A stretch of DNA of 64,000 bases, from contig CAVBUH010000007.1 in the NCBI GenBank assembly GCA_963598415.1, positions 62,001-126,000 of the forward strand. The letters run 5' to 3'. Position 1 is the stretch's first letter. Each line of letters opens with the position of its first letter. The translations under genes were made by a program, and so were the position numbers. The notes under the pieces are model-generated. The model did not search any database. It saw only the letters and a list, made by a program, of their open reading frames with translations, and was not told where the DNA came from. Shown here one piece after another: positions 8,218 to 16,768 of this stretch. The stretch is from Colimorpha_A sp900556615. GTDB taxonomy: Bacteria; Bacillota; Clostridia; Oscillospirales; CAG-272.

Positions 8218-8979
8218 TCACCATTCTCCGGTATCATATATATGCTGCGCGTCAGCGGTAGGTGTGTCGGAATTGGGAAGACAGAGAAAGAGCGGCGGAA
8301 GAATTTCACAGGAGGGTTTTGCGCCGCGTTTGCCTTCGACAAGCATAAGACAGGGCTTATGAAGGGAATCGGGGCAGACAAAAGCGATCCGTTTCGGTTC
8401 TATTGCTGCTTCTCTCATAGCGGAAAGAAGATCTACGGCGCGGTCGGGACGGTAAACACAGTAGAAGAAGCCTCCGTATTTCAGATTTCTTGCCGCCGAA
8501 CGGCAAAAATCAAAAATATCGCCGTAAACCTCGTGCCGTGCGGCATATTTTCCGTCATTGAGATTGCGTTTTCCGCTCGTGGTTTTCATATAAGGAGGGT
8601 TTGTGAAAATCACATCGCACATGACGGAGAAATCTCTTGCGTCGGAGCAGACTGCTTCGATGCAGAAGCCAAGATGATTGAGCAGTATATTGCGGCGAGT
8701 GAGATCTGCATAATATTCCTGTTTTTCTATTGCGTATATCTTCTTCAGCTTGCCTCTTGCGGCAAGCAGGAGCGAAATGATTCCGCTTCCCGAGCCGTAC
8801 TCGGCGGCAATACCCGATGGTAAGCGCTTTATAAAGGCGGCGAGCATAAGTGCGTCGGTTCCAAAGGTTAAGCCCTGAGGATTTTGTATCAGCTTTATAC
8901 CGTCGTTAACGGAGATAAGCGTTTCATTCGGAAGTAAAAGGTTGTCGATCTCGGTATACCCCTTTTCTGAATTTGGATT
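8218..8979 (-). CDS. trmN6: tRNA1(Val) A37 N6-methyltransferase-like protein; start unresolved
   Basis: The frame encodes a TrmN6/YfiC-type enzyme that would methylate A37 of a tRNA. It shows the SAM motif (AEYGSGSGIISLLLA), the acidic loop (AIEKQ) and the catalytic NPPY motif (FTNPPYMK). Homology extends upstream of the first in-frame ATG (8847): residues such as NDGIKLIQNPQGLTFGTDAL, read from 8979 onwards, are typical of the family's N-terminus, so a start at 8847 would remove part of the fold. No ATG, GTG or TTG exists in this upstream stretch before an in-frame TAA at 8982-8980; an ATG in the same frame at 9021 lies beyond that stop. A GGAGGT site sits just after the aminotransferase stop. 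Family is confident; integrity is not. Confidence 0.7.
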   Translation of the reverse strand, partial: NPNSEKGYTEIDNLLLPNETLISVNDGIKLIQNPQGLTFGTDALMLAAFIKRLPSGIAAEYGSGSGIISLLLAARGKLKKIYAIEKQEYYADLTRRNILLNHLGFCIEAVCSDARDFSVMCDVIFTNPPYMKTTSGKRNLNDGKYAARHEVYGDIFDFCRSAARNLKYGGFFYCVYRPDRAVDLLSAMREAAIEPKRIAFVCPDSLHKPCLMLVEGKRGAKPSCEILPPLFLCLPNSDTPTADAQHIYDTGEW

Positions 8980-9067
8980 TTAACGGAAGCTCTGATAAGA
9001 GAAAAGACACGTGGTCTTCATCTTGTTTTCTCGGAGAAAAGAGCAATTATTTTCGCGTTACCTCCTG

Positions 9068-10240
9068 TCAAATCAATTCCCGAAAAGTATTCAGACTTCG
9101 TTTTATCATATCCTGACTTACGCAGTAGGAAATGCGGACATAGCCGGGACAGCCGAAATCGTCGCCGGGGACGAGGAGAAGATTTTGCGTTTTCGCTTTC
9201 TCACTGAAAGCGCGGGAGTCCCCGCCGGGAGCTTTTACAAAGAGATAGAAGGCGCCCTCCGGTTTAACGCATTCATAGCCGAACGCAATGAGTGAGGAGT
9301 AAAGCAGATCCCGGTTTTTTCGGTAGGCATCAATATCGGAGGTCATATCGGCACAGCGCGCTATAATCTTCTGCATGAGCGCCGGGGCGCAGACATAGCC
9401 GAGCGAGCGGCCCGCCCCGCAAACGGCGGCGTAAAGCCGGTCGCCGCTGCTGATACAGTCGGGCAGAGCGATGTATCCGATTCTTTCGCCGGGGAGCGAC
9501 AGAGATTTGGAATAGGAATAGCAGATTACCGTGTCGGGATAGATATCGGGAATATACGGAACCTCTGCGCCGTAAGTGATTTCCCGGTAAGGCTCGTCCG
9601 CGACGATATAGATCGCGTGACCGTATTCGCGCGATTTTGCTCTCAGCAAAACAGAAAGACGGGAGAGTGTCTCCCTTGAGAGCACTGCTCCGGAGGGATT
9701 GTTCGGAGAATTAATAATAAGAATGCAGGTGTCCGGCGTTATCATAGGCTCAAGGGCGTCAAAGTTAATTCCAAAGCTTTCGGTATCGGGCGGCACAGCT
9801 CTGAAGCTTGCGCCTGCTCCCTCAGCAAAAATCTTATATTCCGGAAAGAATGGTGCAATGGCAAGAATTTCATCCTTCGGTGAAGATACGATCGCGCGGA
9901 AGGCGATACAGAGCGAGGCTGCCGCGCCGCAGGTCATATAGATTCTGTCGGCATTAATTTCGGCGCCGAAACGTTTTTTCATGCTTTCCGAGATTGCCCT
10001 TCTTGTTTCGGGCGCTCCCTGTGCCGAGGTGTAGCCGTGGACGGCGCAAGGCTCCTCGTTTGCGAGTATATGGATCGCCGCTTCCGTCATCTCGGCGGGA
10101 GGAGGGGTTGAGGGATTTCCAAGGCTGAAATCATACACATTTTCTGCCCCTACTCTTTTTGCCGCTTCTTTACCGTATTCAAAAAGCTCCCGTATGGAAG
10201 AACGGCGGCTTCCGAGCTCATACATTTTTTCCGATATCAT
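9068..10240 (-). CDS. PLP-dependent class I/II aminotransferase
   Basis: This 390-aa fold-type I aminotransferase of the aspartate/aromatic group uses PLP to move amino groups. It shows DFSLGNPSTPPP near the N-terminus, the INSPNNPSGAV motif, ADEPYREI and the PLP-lysine motif CYSYSKSLSLPGERIGY. The length is normal. It is likely co-transcribed with the trmN6-like gene downstream (GGAGGT three bases after its stop). Since the aromatic amino-acid cluster lies 3 kb away and ends at phenylpyruvate and 4-hydroxyphenylpyruvate, it could supply the final transamination, but the substrate is not provable from sequence. Confidence 0.88.
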   Translation of the reverse strand: MISEKMYELGSRRSSIRELFEYGKEAAKRVGAENVYDFSLGNPSTPPPAEMTEAAIHILANEEPCAVHGYTSAQGAPETRRAISESMKKRFGAEINADRIYMTCGAAASLCIAFRAIVSSPKDEILAIAPFFPEYKIFAEGAGASFRAVPPDTESFGINFDALEPMITPDTCILIINSPNNPSGAVLSRETLSRLSVLLRAKSREYGHAIYIVADEPYREITYGAEVPYIPDIYPDTVICYSYSKSLSLPGERIGYIALPDCISSGDRLYAAVCGAGRSLGYVCAPALMQKIIARCADMTSDIDAYRKNRDLLYSSLIAFGYECVKPEGAFYLFVKAPGGDSRAFSEKAKTQNLLLVPGDDFGCPGYVRISYCVSQDMIKRSLNTFRELI

Positions 10241-10313
10241 TTTCTGTACCCGATTATTTTATAAAGGCTATCCTTTCGTTTGGTTTTCGTTTAAGCCGAG
10301 CGGCGGAACATAC

Positions 10314-10787
10314 TTACAGAATGGTTTCCATTCCTATTTTTTGCGGCTTAAGACCGCATTTTTCATAGAATTTTATGGCGTCTCCGTTCAATGCCCAAAC
10401 GTTCAGCGTCAGATTGTAGCATCCGATTTCTTTGGCATAATGCATAACAAAGTCATAAAGTGTCTTTCCGATATGTCTGCCTCTTACCGTCTCATCAACG
10501 CAAAGATCATCAATATAAAGGGTTTTTATATCCGCCATCAGCTTATCGCCTGTAATCTGCTTTATGATACAAAATACATATCCCTGTATATAACCGTTTT
10601 CATCGGTGCAGACGAATACGGGAGTGCTGTTATCGGCAAGGATCGTTTCCAATTCTGCTTTGCCGTATTTTGTTGCGGGACCTTTAAAAAGATCCGGACG
10701 TCCGTTGTGGTGTACCATGTTGACCTGAATAAGAAGCTCAAGAAGTCTCGGAATGTCTTTTCTTTCAGCTTTTCTTACGTTATTCAT
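10314..10787 (-). CDS. GNAT-family N-acetyltransferase
   Basis: This 157-aa single-domain GNAT uses acetyl-CoA to acetylate an unknown amine. The N-terminal strand-helix (VRKAERKDIPRLLEL), the central beta strands and the acetyl-CoA loop (CVDETVRGRHIGKTLYDFV) are visible, then the C-terminal WALNGDAIKFYEKCG motif. AAGGGAAA precedes the ATG. It is on the same strand as the aminotransferase but 70 bp apart. Substrate unknown. Confidence 0.88.
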   Translation of the reverse strand: MNNVRKAERKDIPRLLELLIQVNMVHHNGRPDLFKGPATKYGKAELETILADNSTPVFVCTDENGYIQGYVFCIIKQITGDKLMADIKTLYIDDLCVDETVRGRHIGKTLYDFVMHYAKEIGCYNLTLNVWALNGDAIKFYEKCGLKPQKIGMETIL

Positions 10788-10907
10788 TTTCGTTTCCCTT
10801 TTCAGCTATTGCATTTCCGTGTGAAGCTTGTTTTCTCGCTTAATATATTTTATTATACATCTCCCGTTTTCTCTTGTCAACAGAACGGTTCTTAAAAAGC
10901 AAACAAA

Positions 10908-10951
10908 TACAAAAATCGGCAGAGCAACGGTTAACTCTGCCGATTTTTGTA
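10908..10951. terminator. Bidirectional intrinsic terminator
   Basis: A perfect 17-bp stem (10908-10924 with 10935-10951) has A-runs and T-runs on both flanks, so it can work in both directions. It separates the GNAT gene from the region downstream of the small membrane proteins. Confidence 0.8.
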
Positions 10952-11032
10952 TAGCGGTTGTAAGGAAGTCCATAACGATAATGTCTGCCGTTGCTGCAGA
11001 GCCGGGAAATTCGGGAAAATCAACACTCTTAG

Positions 11033-11087
11033 GGAATCACTGAATCAATCTGCCGGAAAGCTCCGTTGACGATTTATTAGTGATTCC
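11033..11087. mobile_element. Family 2 short inverted-repeat element
   Basis: A 55-bp element has ends GGAATCACTGAAT and TAGTGATTCC, flanked by TTAG (11029-11032) and TTAT (11088-11091). The flanks are imperfect, so this looks like an old insertion. Confidence 0.55.
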
Positions 11088-11191
11088 TTATAATCTGCCG
11101 CTTACCGTATAAAGCTTTATTCCGCCGGAATCAGCGGTTTTGCTTTCTGCGATCGGTCTTTTCGGAGAGAGACGCCGAATTGCGGACATAT

Positions 11192-11398
11192 TTACGGCTC
11201 ATGATCTTTCTCTCCTGTTTTTCCGGTTTTCTCTATGATTTTATTCAGCTTATCAAACAGCAGACACCCAACGAAAATCAATGCAAACAACGCGAGACCG
11301 ACAAGTATGTATTCGCCGTAAGGAATTATCAGAAGACAAAGCGCTGTTATTGACACGCAAATAAACAAAAAGATTGATTTTAAAAAAATGTAAAACAT
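11192..11398 (-). CDS. Small membrane protein, two predicted helices
   Basis: This 68-aa protein has two hydrophobic segments (about residues 3-25 and 29-48) and a short charged tail (DKLNKIIEKTGKTGEKDHEP) that should lie in the cytoplasm. AAGGAAGG precedes the ATG. It is the last of three small genes on this strand that share a layout of two helices followed by a KLN-containing charged tail; the repeat pair at 11474-11603 now separates it from the others. No known family recognised. Confidence 0.65.
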   Translation of the reverse strand: MFYIFLKSIFLFICVSITALCLLIIPYGEYILVGLALFALIFVGCLLFDKLNKIIEKTGKTGEKDHEP

Positions 11399-11473
11399 AT
11401 AATACCTTCCTTTCGGTGAATCGTGAATGGGACGACCAAAACGGAGCTTTTGCTTTATTGTGAATACACTTAA

Positions 11474-11518
11474 GGAATCGCTGAATAAAGCTGTATAGTC
11501 GATTTATTCAGCGATTCC
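11474..11518. mobile_element. Family 2 element, 45-bp form
   Basis: GGAATCGCTGAATAAAG to GATTTATTCAGCGATTCC forms a near-perfect palindrome, flanked by TTAA at 11470-11473 and 11519-11522. It is adjacent to a family 1 copy that shares the second TTAA. The copy at 24394-24438 has the same length. Confidence 0.8.
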
Positions 11519-11522
11519 TTAA

Positions 11523-11603
11523 GGCAATACTGCACAATGATTGTTGTACAGATGCAAGCAAATACGCAACAAAGGCGTTAGCCGTGCGCCCGGCAGTGTT
11601 GCC
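11523..11603. mobile_element. Family 1 element, internally deleted (81 bp)
   Basis: Starts GGCAATACTGCACAATGATTG and ends GGCAGTGTTGCC, with TTAA at 11519-11522 and 11604-11607. The central half of the usual 172-bp element is missing. It is in direct tandem with the family 2 copy, giving a TTAA-element-TTAA-element-TTAA array. Confidence 0.8.
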
Positions 11604-11754
11604 TTAAAACCGGTCATTACAGATCCGGCATCATCGGTCGATAAGCAAACATCAGACGATTGTTATTGAAAGGTTAATATCGGTATTATTCTCCCAACCG
11701 GACGCTTTCGGCAATATTTTCCGGGCTGCAGACACCGTTACGATTCAGCGTCTT

Positions 11755-12069
11755 TTATTTCTGTATTTCTGTCTTTCGGTTGATGTCCGAATCTGTTCCG
11801 TTATATTCGCTGTGAGGGAATTTAAGAGCTTTCGAAATCTCTTCTATTTGATGATTCAGACGGTTCAGCTCGTTTTCGTTCTGTAAAACGCGTTCAAGAA
11901 GCGTATTCAATTTGTTAATAATCAGATACCCTGAAAATATTGCAAAAAACAAAAGAAGAACAGCAAGGATTATGTAATTGATTGGGGATGGAATAACAAA
12001 CAACAAAATGATAACTGTCATTGCGGCAATCATAAATAATCCCACAGCTGTTGAAAGTATATCGCGCAT
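11755..12069 (-). CDS. Small membrane protein with C-terminal coiled coil
   Basis: This 104-aa protein has two hydrophobic helices (about 5-27 and 31-51), then a heptad-like region (LNTLLERVLQNENELNRLNHQIEEI is the start) suited to a coiled coil. GAGGT precedes the ATG. It follows the 115-aa protein of the same layout by 76 bases and is probably in the same transcript. Function unknown; the arrangement suggests a membrane-bound oligomer. Confidence 0.7.
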   Translation of the reverse strand: MRDILSTAVGLFMIAAMTVIILLFVIPSPINYIILAVLLLFFAIFSGYLIINKLNTLLERVLQNENELNRLNHQIEEISKALKFPHSEYNGTDSDINRKTEIQK

Positions 12070-12145
12070 AATTATACCTCAATCTTTTTGAAGTCTGATA
12101 TCGGGAAAAAACAAAGGTGTTTCCTCCTGACAAAAATTCGGTCTG

Positions 12146-12493
12146 TTAATCAATCTTTGTCTGTATTTTATCGGAAATGTCAAGCTTTTCAGAGATTTTG
12201 TTCAGCTTAGTCTGGGTATAATAGTTTTTTTCGGTTAAAAAGTTCTTTATCTCTCTGAATTCTTTTTCGCTTTGTCTGATGCAATAGTTGATTTTTGCAT
12301 TCAAAATATATGCGATGATCAGAAAAATACCGGTTATTATGATAAAGTTAGGATATATCCATACAAGATCCCGCCTTTGATATCCACATAAAAAACGATA
12401 TAATATGGCTAAAAGTATCGTAATCCCGGCGATGATTGCCGGAATGACAATCGGAATGCGAAATTTTGAGTCTGTATTTCGGTTAAGGTTCAT
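12146..12493 (-). CDS. Small membrane protein with C-terminal coiled coil
   Basis: This 115-aa protein has two hydrophobic segments (about 13-34 and 45-65) and a charged, helix-forming tail (CIRQSEKEFREIKNFL, then LNKISEKLDISDKI). CCGGAG lies eight bases before the ATG. The upstream secreted ORF ends 21 bases away, so the genes form one operon driven by the promoter at 12863-12891. No recognised family. Confidence 0.7.
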   Translation of the reverse strand: MNLNRNTDSKFRIPIVIPAIIAGITILLAILYRFLCGYQRRDLVWIYPNFIIITGIFLIIAYILNAKINYCIRQSEKEFREIKNFLTEKNYYTQTKLNKISEKLDISDKIQTKID

Positions 12494-12514
12494 ATTGTAT
12501 ATACTCCGGATAAA

Positions 12515-12829
12515 TTATTGTTCTTCTGTCATGTCCGGACGACAGGTCAAAGCCGATGCTGCGCCGTCTGGTGATAGGATTGATTTGGTTCTTAAATAAT
12601 CGGAATCGGATTGCAGGGAACAAAGTGCCGTGCCGTTCTGCACATTGGTGTTGTCATCCGCCGAATAGATCCGGACGGTACGGTGTTCGGCGTCGGTATA
12701 CTCTGTATAACGGAAGCCGTACTGATTATTGATCTTTACGATCTCAGCCGGTTTGTCATAAGAACCTGCCGAAGAGGATAAACAGACGGAAAAAACGATA
12801 ATAAAAGTGGCTGCTAAAGAAATTTTTTA
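12515..12829 (-). pseudogene. Secreted protein ORF that has lost its start codon
   Basis: An open frame of about 104 codons (12826 to the stop at 12517-12515) begins with a convincing signal peptide (ISLAATFIIVFSVCLSSSAG) and continues as a polar secreted protein. It has a consensus promoter and a GAGGA ribosome site at the right distance, but no start codon: the site where ATG is expected reads AATAAAAAATTT, giving an in-frame TAA and an out-of-frame ATA. A small deletion in the A-run would explain this. An assembly error is the main alternative. Confidence 0.55.
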
Positions 12830-12862
12830 TTAAAATATCCTCTAAATTTTATTTCTGTTGTT

Positions 12863-12891
12863 ATTATAGCATAGGACTTGAGAAATGTCAA
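12863..12891 (-). promoter_or_regulatory. Sigma-A promoter of the small membrane protein operon
   Basis: On the minus strand TTGACA (12891-12886), a 17-bp spacer and TATAAT (12868-12863) lie about 35 bp upstream of the start-less secreted ORF. Confidence 0.75.
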
Positions 12892-12991
12892 GATTTCCCT
12901 TGGCAATAATACCAAAATTCAGTGATGCTCTTTTCTGCTTTTTTGTAATATCTGTTCGGTCTATGGGAAATGAAAAAATATGCGGAAGCTA

Positions 12992-13020
12992 TTGAAAATC
13001 AGTGGAATCGGTGATATAAT
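12992..13020 (+). promoter_or_regulatory. Sigma-A promoter of pheA-aroB
   Basis: TTGAAA (12992-12997), a 17-bp spacer and TATAAT (13015-13020) lie 64 bp upstream of the pheA start. No leader peptide or T-box is visible in the short leader. Confidence 0.7.
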
Positions 13021-13084
13021 ATTTTAATATGGTAAAGTATCTCAAATGTTATATTTTGCAAAACCAATCACTGTGGAGGAGTCA

Positions 13085-14185
13085 ATGAGCGGACTGGATG
13101 AAGCAAGAAAGATTATAAATGAAACCGATAAGGAGATGGCGGAGCTGTTTATAAAAAGAATGTCCGCCTCTGCGGAGATTGCCGCATACAAAAGGCAGCA
13201 CGGACTCCCTGTTACCGACGCCGACAGAGAGCGTGAGGTTGTCAGTCGCAACTCCGAATACATTTCCGACCGCGTTCTGCGGGAATACTATGTGAGCTTT
13301 ATAAATGACGTTATGCGTATTTCAAGAGCGTATCAAACAAGATTGCTTGACGGGATGAGAATTGCATACAGCGGTACGAAGGGAGCCTTTGCGCACATTG
13401 CCGCCGGGAAAATATTCTCATACGGTATAAGGATCCCGTTCGGAAGCTTCAGAGAAGCTTATGATGCCGTTGTGAACGGTGACTGTGACTGTGCTGTTCT
13501 TCCTCTTGAAAACAGCTATGCGGGAGAGGTCGGACAAGTGATAGATATGCTTTTTTCCGGCACGCTTTATATTAACGGGGTGTACGATCTTCCCGTGGAG
13601 CATGATCTTGTGGCTGTTCCCGGCACTGATAAAAGCCATATTAAGACGGTGGTCAGCCATCCGCAGGCGCTCAGTCAATGCGCGGAGTATATAAGGAAAA
13701 ACGGCTTTACACAGATACAGTATGAAAATACCGCGATGGCAGCGGAGTATATAGCAAAGAAGAACGATCCGACCTGCGCTGCGATATGCAGCAAGGAGTG
13801 CGCCGAGATTTTCGGGCTTTCAGTGCTTGAACGACATATCAACGAGAGCAGAAGCAATACCACCCGTTTTGGGGTTTTTACAAGATCAAAGTGCCGTATT
13901 TCCGATAATGCCGATGATCCTGACGGCAGGTTTATCCTGATGTTTACAGTGCGAAATCAGGCCGGTTCTCTTGCGGAAGCGATCAACATTATCGGACGTC
14001 ACGGATATAATATGAGCACGCTCAGAAGCAGACCGATGAAAGAGCTTATGTGGAACTATTATTTCTATGTCGAGTGCGAAGGAGTACCGGACAGAGAGAG
14101 CGGAGACGCGATGCTGGAGGAGCTGTCCTGCTGCTGCGACAGACTAAAGCTTGCCGGCGCGTACCGCTCGGTTTCTCTCGGATAA
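13085..14185 (+). CDS. pheA: Bifunctional chorismate mutase / prephenate dehydratase (P-protein)
   Basis: PheA turns chorismate into prephenate and then phenylpyruvate, the committed route to phenylalanine. The 366-aa protein has an AroQ-type chorismate mutase domain (about 1-85), a prephenate dehydratase domain (about 92-270) with AVLPLENSYAG and the catalytic ESRSNTTRF, and a C-terminal ACT domain (about 282-355), which in the family binds phenylalanine for feedback control. The ATG at 13085 is chosen because GGAGGA lies seven bases before it. AroB follows 15 bases downstream, so the two are co-transcribed from the promoter at 12992-13020. Confidence 0.95.
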   Translation: MSGLDEARKIINETDKEMAELFIKRMSASAEIAAYKRQHGLPVTDADREREVVSRNSEYISDRVLREYYVSFINDVMRISRAYQTRLLDGMRIAYSGTKGAFAHIAAGKIFSYGIRIPFGSFREAYDAVVNGDCDCAVLPLENSYAGEVGQVIDMLFSGTLYINGVYDLPVEHDLVAVPGTDKSHIKTVVSHPQALSQCAEYIRKNGFTQIQYENTAMAAEYIAKKNDPTCAAICSKECAEIFGLSVLERHINESRSNTTRFGVFTRSKCRISDNADDPDGRFILMFTVRNQAGSLAEAINIIGRHGYNMSTLRSRPMKELMWNYYFYVECEGVPDRESGDAMLEELSCCCDRLKLAGAYRSVSLG

Positions 14186-14199
14186 GAGGAGGCGGATAT

Positions 14200-15201
14200 A
14201 TGACAACTTTAACGGTAAATCTGAAGGAAAACAGCTATAACATATACATCGGAAAAAAGCTTCTCGGTATTGCCGCAGATTTTTTCAGTCTCGGAAGACG
14301 GGTACTGATCGTTACCGACGCAGGTGTTCCCGCGGAATATGCAAAAGCTCTGGCGGGACAGTGCAGAGAGCCTTATATTGTCACGGTGAAGCCCGGAGAG
14401 GGTTCTAAGACGATAGCGGTTTTTGAAAGTCTCTGCCGTGAAATGATGAAAAACGGTTTTACCCGAAAGGACTGTGTCTGTGCGGTGGGCGGAGGAGTTG
14501 TCGGAGATCTTGCCGGTTTTGCCGCCGCTTCCTATATGAGAGGAATTGATTTTTATAACATTCCTACAACGGTGCTTTCCTCCGTGGATTCCTCGGTGGG
14601 AGGAAAAACAGGGGTAAATCTTGACGGTATAAAAAATATAGTGGGAGCTTTCAAACAGCCTAAGGGTGTTATCGTCGATCCTGCGCTTACGGCTTCTCTT
14701 CCCGAAAGACAGGTTGCAAACGGGCTTGCGGAAGCGGTAAAAATGGCGCTTACTTTTGACAGCGGCTTGTTTGAAATGTTTGAAAAAGAGAATATCAACG
14801 CTTCTCTTGAGGAAATTATCGTTCGTTCTCTGAAGCTGAAAATCGCTGTGGTCGAACAGGACGAAAAGGAAGCCGGACTTCGCAAGGTTCTGAATTTCGG
14901 ACATACGCTCGGTCACGGAATCGAGAGTCTCGGACTTGGATTTTATCATGGTGAATGTGTTGCGCTCGGTATGTTGCCGATGTGCTCGCCTGAGGTCAGA
15001 GCAAGGCTGATTCCGGTGCTTGAAAAGCTCGGCTTGCCGACAAAAGCGGAATTTGACAGGAAAGCGGCGATGAACGCCGTTTCTCATGACAAAAAAGCCG
15101 CCGCCGGCGGCGTATCTGCCGTTTTTGTCGATGAGGTCGGGAGCTATCGGATTGAAAATATCGATCTGTATAAAATACAGAATTTGCTGAACAGAATTTG
15201 A
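14200..15201 (+). CDS. aroB: 3-dehydroquinate synthase
   Basis: AroB converts DAHP to 3-dehydroquinate, step two of the shikimate pathway, using NAD and a divalent metal. The 333-aa protein shows the GGGVVGDLAGF NAD-binding segment (97-107), SSVDSSVGGKTGVN, and metal ligands E178 (GLAEAVK), H235 (FGHTLGH) and H250. The ATG at 14200 has AGAGGAGG upstream; a longer frame from 14050 overlaps pheA and is rejected. The stop overlaps the ATG of a degenerate small ORF (TGATG). Confidence 0.96.
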   Translation: MTTLTVNLKENSYNIYIGKKLLGIAADFFSLGRRVLIVTDAGVPAEYAKALAGQCREPYIVTVKPGEGSKTIAVFESLCREMMKNGFTRKDCVCAVGGGVVGDLAGFAAASYMRGIDFYNIPTTVLSSVDSSVGGKTGVNLDGIKNIVGAFKQPKGVIVDPALTASLPERQVANGLAEAVKMALTFDSGLFEMFEKENINASLEEIIVRSLKLKIAVVEQDEKEAGLRKVLNFGHTLGHGIESLGLGFYHGECVALGMLPMCSPEVRARLIPVLEKLGLPTKAEFDRKAAMNAVSHDKKAAAGGVSAVFVDEVGSYRIENIDLYKIQNLLNRI

Positions 15202-15335
15202 TGCTTCCGGAACACAAGATTAAGGGGACCTATAAAAATTCAATATACATAGACGGCAAAGAGATTTTTTCGTCCGTCAAAACAAAAATTCCGCAGATAG
15301 CGTATCCATCTGTCAAGGATTTTTGTGACGAATGA
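15201..15335 (+). pseudogene. Degenerate copy of the small 51-codon protein, coupled to the aroB stop
   Basis: A 44-codon frame starts at an ATG overlapping the aroB stop (TGATG). Its codons 12-40 (for example IYIDGKEIFSSVKTKIP) match the intact small ORF at 62419-62574. Compared with that copy there is one extra T near 15323, which shifts the frame to an early stop; read in the shifted frame the match continues (TNDGK.IEP) until a family 1 element inserted at TTAA 15372-15375. It is therefore a frameshifted, truncated relic. Confidence 0.6.
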
Positions 15336-15375
15336 CGGAAAACAGATCGAGCCGGATTTGGGCAGTGAATTTTAA

Positions 15376-15547
15376 GGCAACACCGCACAATGCACAGCTA
15401 ACGCCTTTGTTGCGCATTTGCTTGCATCTTTTCCGTCATACTTCACAACTTTCGTCGGCAGAGAAGTCACTCTTGCCTCCTCAATTTGTATTGTCTGACG
15501 AAAAATCCGGCGGCGCAACTGCACAACAATCATTGTGCGGTATTGCC
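15376..15547 (-). mobile_element. Family 1 inverted-repeat element
   Basis: A full-length 172-bp copy runs from GGCAACACCGCACAATG to CATTGTGCGGTATTGCC, flanked by TTAA at 15372-15375 and 15548-15551. It interrupts the tail of the degenerate small ORF. Confidence 0.88.
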
Positions 15548-15741
15548 TTAAGAAAGCCGCCGCAGATATGCGGCAGCTCAGTGCAGATAAAGTTAAGTAG
15601 AGGGCCTATTAGGGCGCATTTTGAAAAAATTTCCCTCAAAACCTTTATAAAAGGGATTCTTAAGGGGAGAGACACGTAAGCAAAGCGTGGGGTAATCCTT
15701 TGTTTTCGTTCAAAACCGTCGCATCGGTTGCCCGGCAGCTT

Positions 15742-16359
15742 TTACTCCTGAGGTTTTCTTTTCCTGCCGATGGTGATCTGGTATATTGCTGCGGCTGCCG
15801 CAAGCAAAATGGCGCCGGTTGCCGCCGACGCGGCGATAATCCAAACCGGGGTGTATTCCGTTTCCGGCAGGATAACAGCGCGCGCTCCCGTTTTTACCGA
15901 AACAGCGTCCCCATATCGCTCTGAATATTCCCGAACGGAAGAATCAAAGATACACGGCTCTACCGTCAGTTCGACGCGATTTTCCGATGCGATTAGCGCT
16001 ACCCCGCAGATATGCTCCCGATCCGGTGAAGCGGACAGGCTGTCCGTGATTTCTTTGAAGAGACTCTTCAGGTAGGTATAGGAATACTTTCCGTCAATAA
16101 AAGTAATACTTTTTCCGTATTTATCGATAAAATTCCGGCGTTCGTCCGAATCGGAGGATTCTGTTACAACGACGCACAGATTGCGGCTGTCGCTGTAATA
16201 AACTCCTCCGAAAAATACCGGATATTCATTTTTTTCTTTCCATGATTCATATAAAGTCCAAAAATTGTTCGGCAGTTCCGATCCAGAGACGGAAATCGAT
16301 ATGCCCGATACGAGGATCGGGAGCAGGACAAACCAAACAAGGAATTTGACTTTTTTCAT
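15742..16359 (-). CDS. Hypothetical secreted protein with C-terminal membrane anchor
   Basis: This 205-aa protein has an N-terminal signal peptide (about 1-25), an extracellular domain, and a C-terminal hydrophobic segment (about 170-193) followed by a basic tail (RKRKPQE), so it should be anchored with the domain outside. The domain layout is reminiscent of TPM-type domains (VVVTESSD, then YSYTYLKSLF), but no decisive motif was found. It lies on the opposite strand inside the aromatic cluster and has no obvious link to it. Confidence 0.7.
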   Translation of the reverse strand: MKKVKFLVWFVLLPILVSGISISVSGSELPNNFWTLYESWKEKNEYPVFFGGVYYSDSRNLCVVVTESSDSDERRNFIDKYGKSITFIDGKYSYTYLKSLFKEITDSLSASPDREHICGVALIASENRVELTVEPCIFDSSVREYSERYGDAVSVKTGARAVILPETEYTPVWIIAASAATGAILLAAAAAIYQITIGRKRKPQE

Positions 16360-16392
16360 ACTTTACTCCTGATATTTCATTATTTACGATTT

Positions 16393-16488
16393 TAATGCCT
16401 GCTGAACAACAGAAAAATATAGTACTTTGTATTTTTCGATTGTTTTGTGCTAACTATGAACGTATTCGCGGTAATTCAGCAGACATTA
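16393..16488. repeat. Family 4 inverted-repeat element, short form
   Basis: A 96-bp element has inverted ends TAATGCCTGCTGAA and TTCAGCAGACATTA. Sequence next to the right end (reverse complement GCTGAATTACCGCGAATACG) resembles the left end of the larger element at 7768-8144. No clear target duplication is visible. Confidence 0.6.
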
Positions 16489-16667
16489 TTTTATCAAAAA
16501 ATTTGTTTTATGTAAAGCTGATTTTGCGATATTTCTAAAAATGGAGAATATTCGCGAAAGTAAGGTTTGATTTTCTTATTTTCGGAAAAGATACAGGGGC
16601 AGGATCGGGATATTTATCAGCTTTGGAGGCTTTACATATCCGGTAATCCCCGTTTGAAAAATTTATA

Positions 16668-16696
16668 TTGAAAAAGGAAAAAATAAGTGTTATAAT
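16668..16696 (+). promoter_or_regulatory. Sigma-A promoter of aroC
   Basis: TTGAAA (16668-16673), a 17-bp spacer and TATAAT (16691-16696) lie 72 bp upstream of the aroC ATG. Confidence 0.7.
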
Positions 16697-16768
16697 AATT
16701 CTGTTATTTTATGATAAAATGCTGTAGCTGTAAAATGATTCATATAAGGATATCAAGGGAAAACGGAA

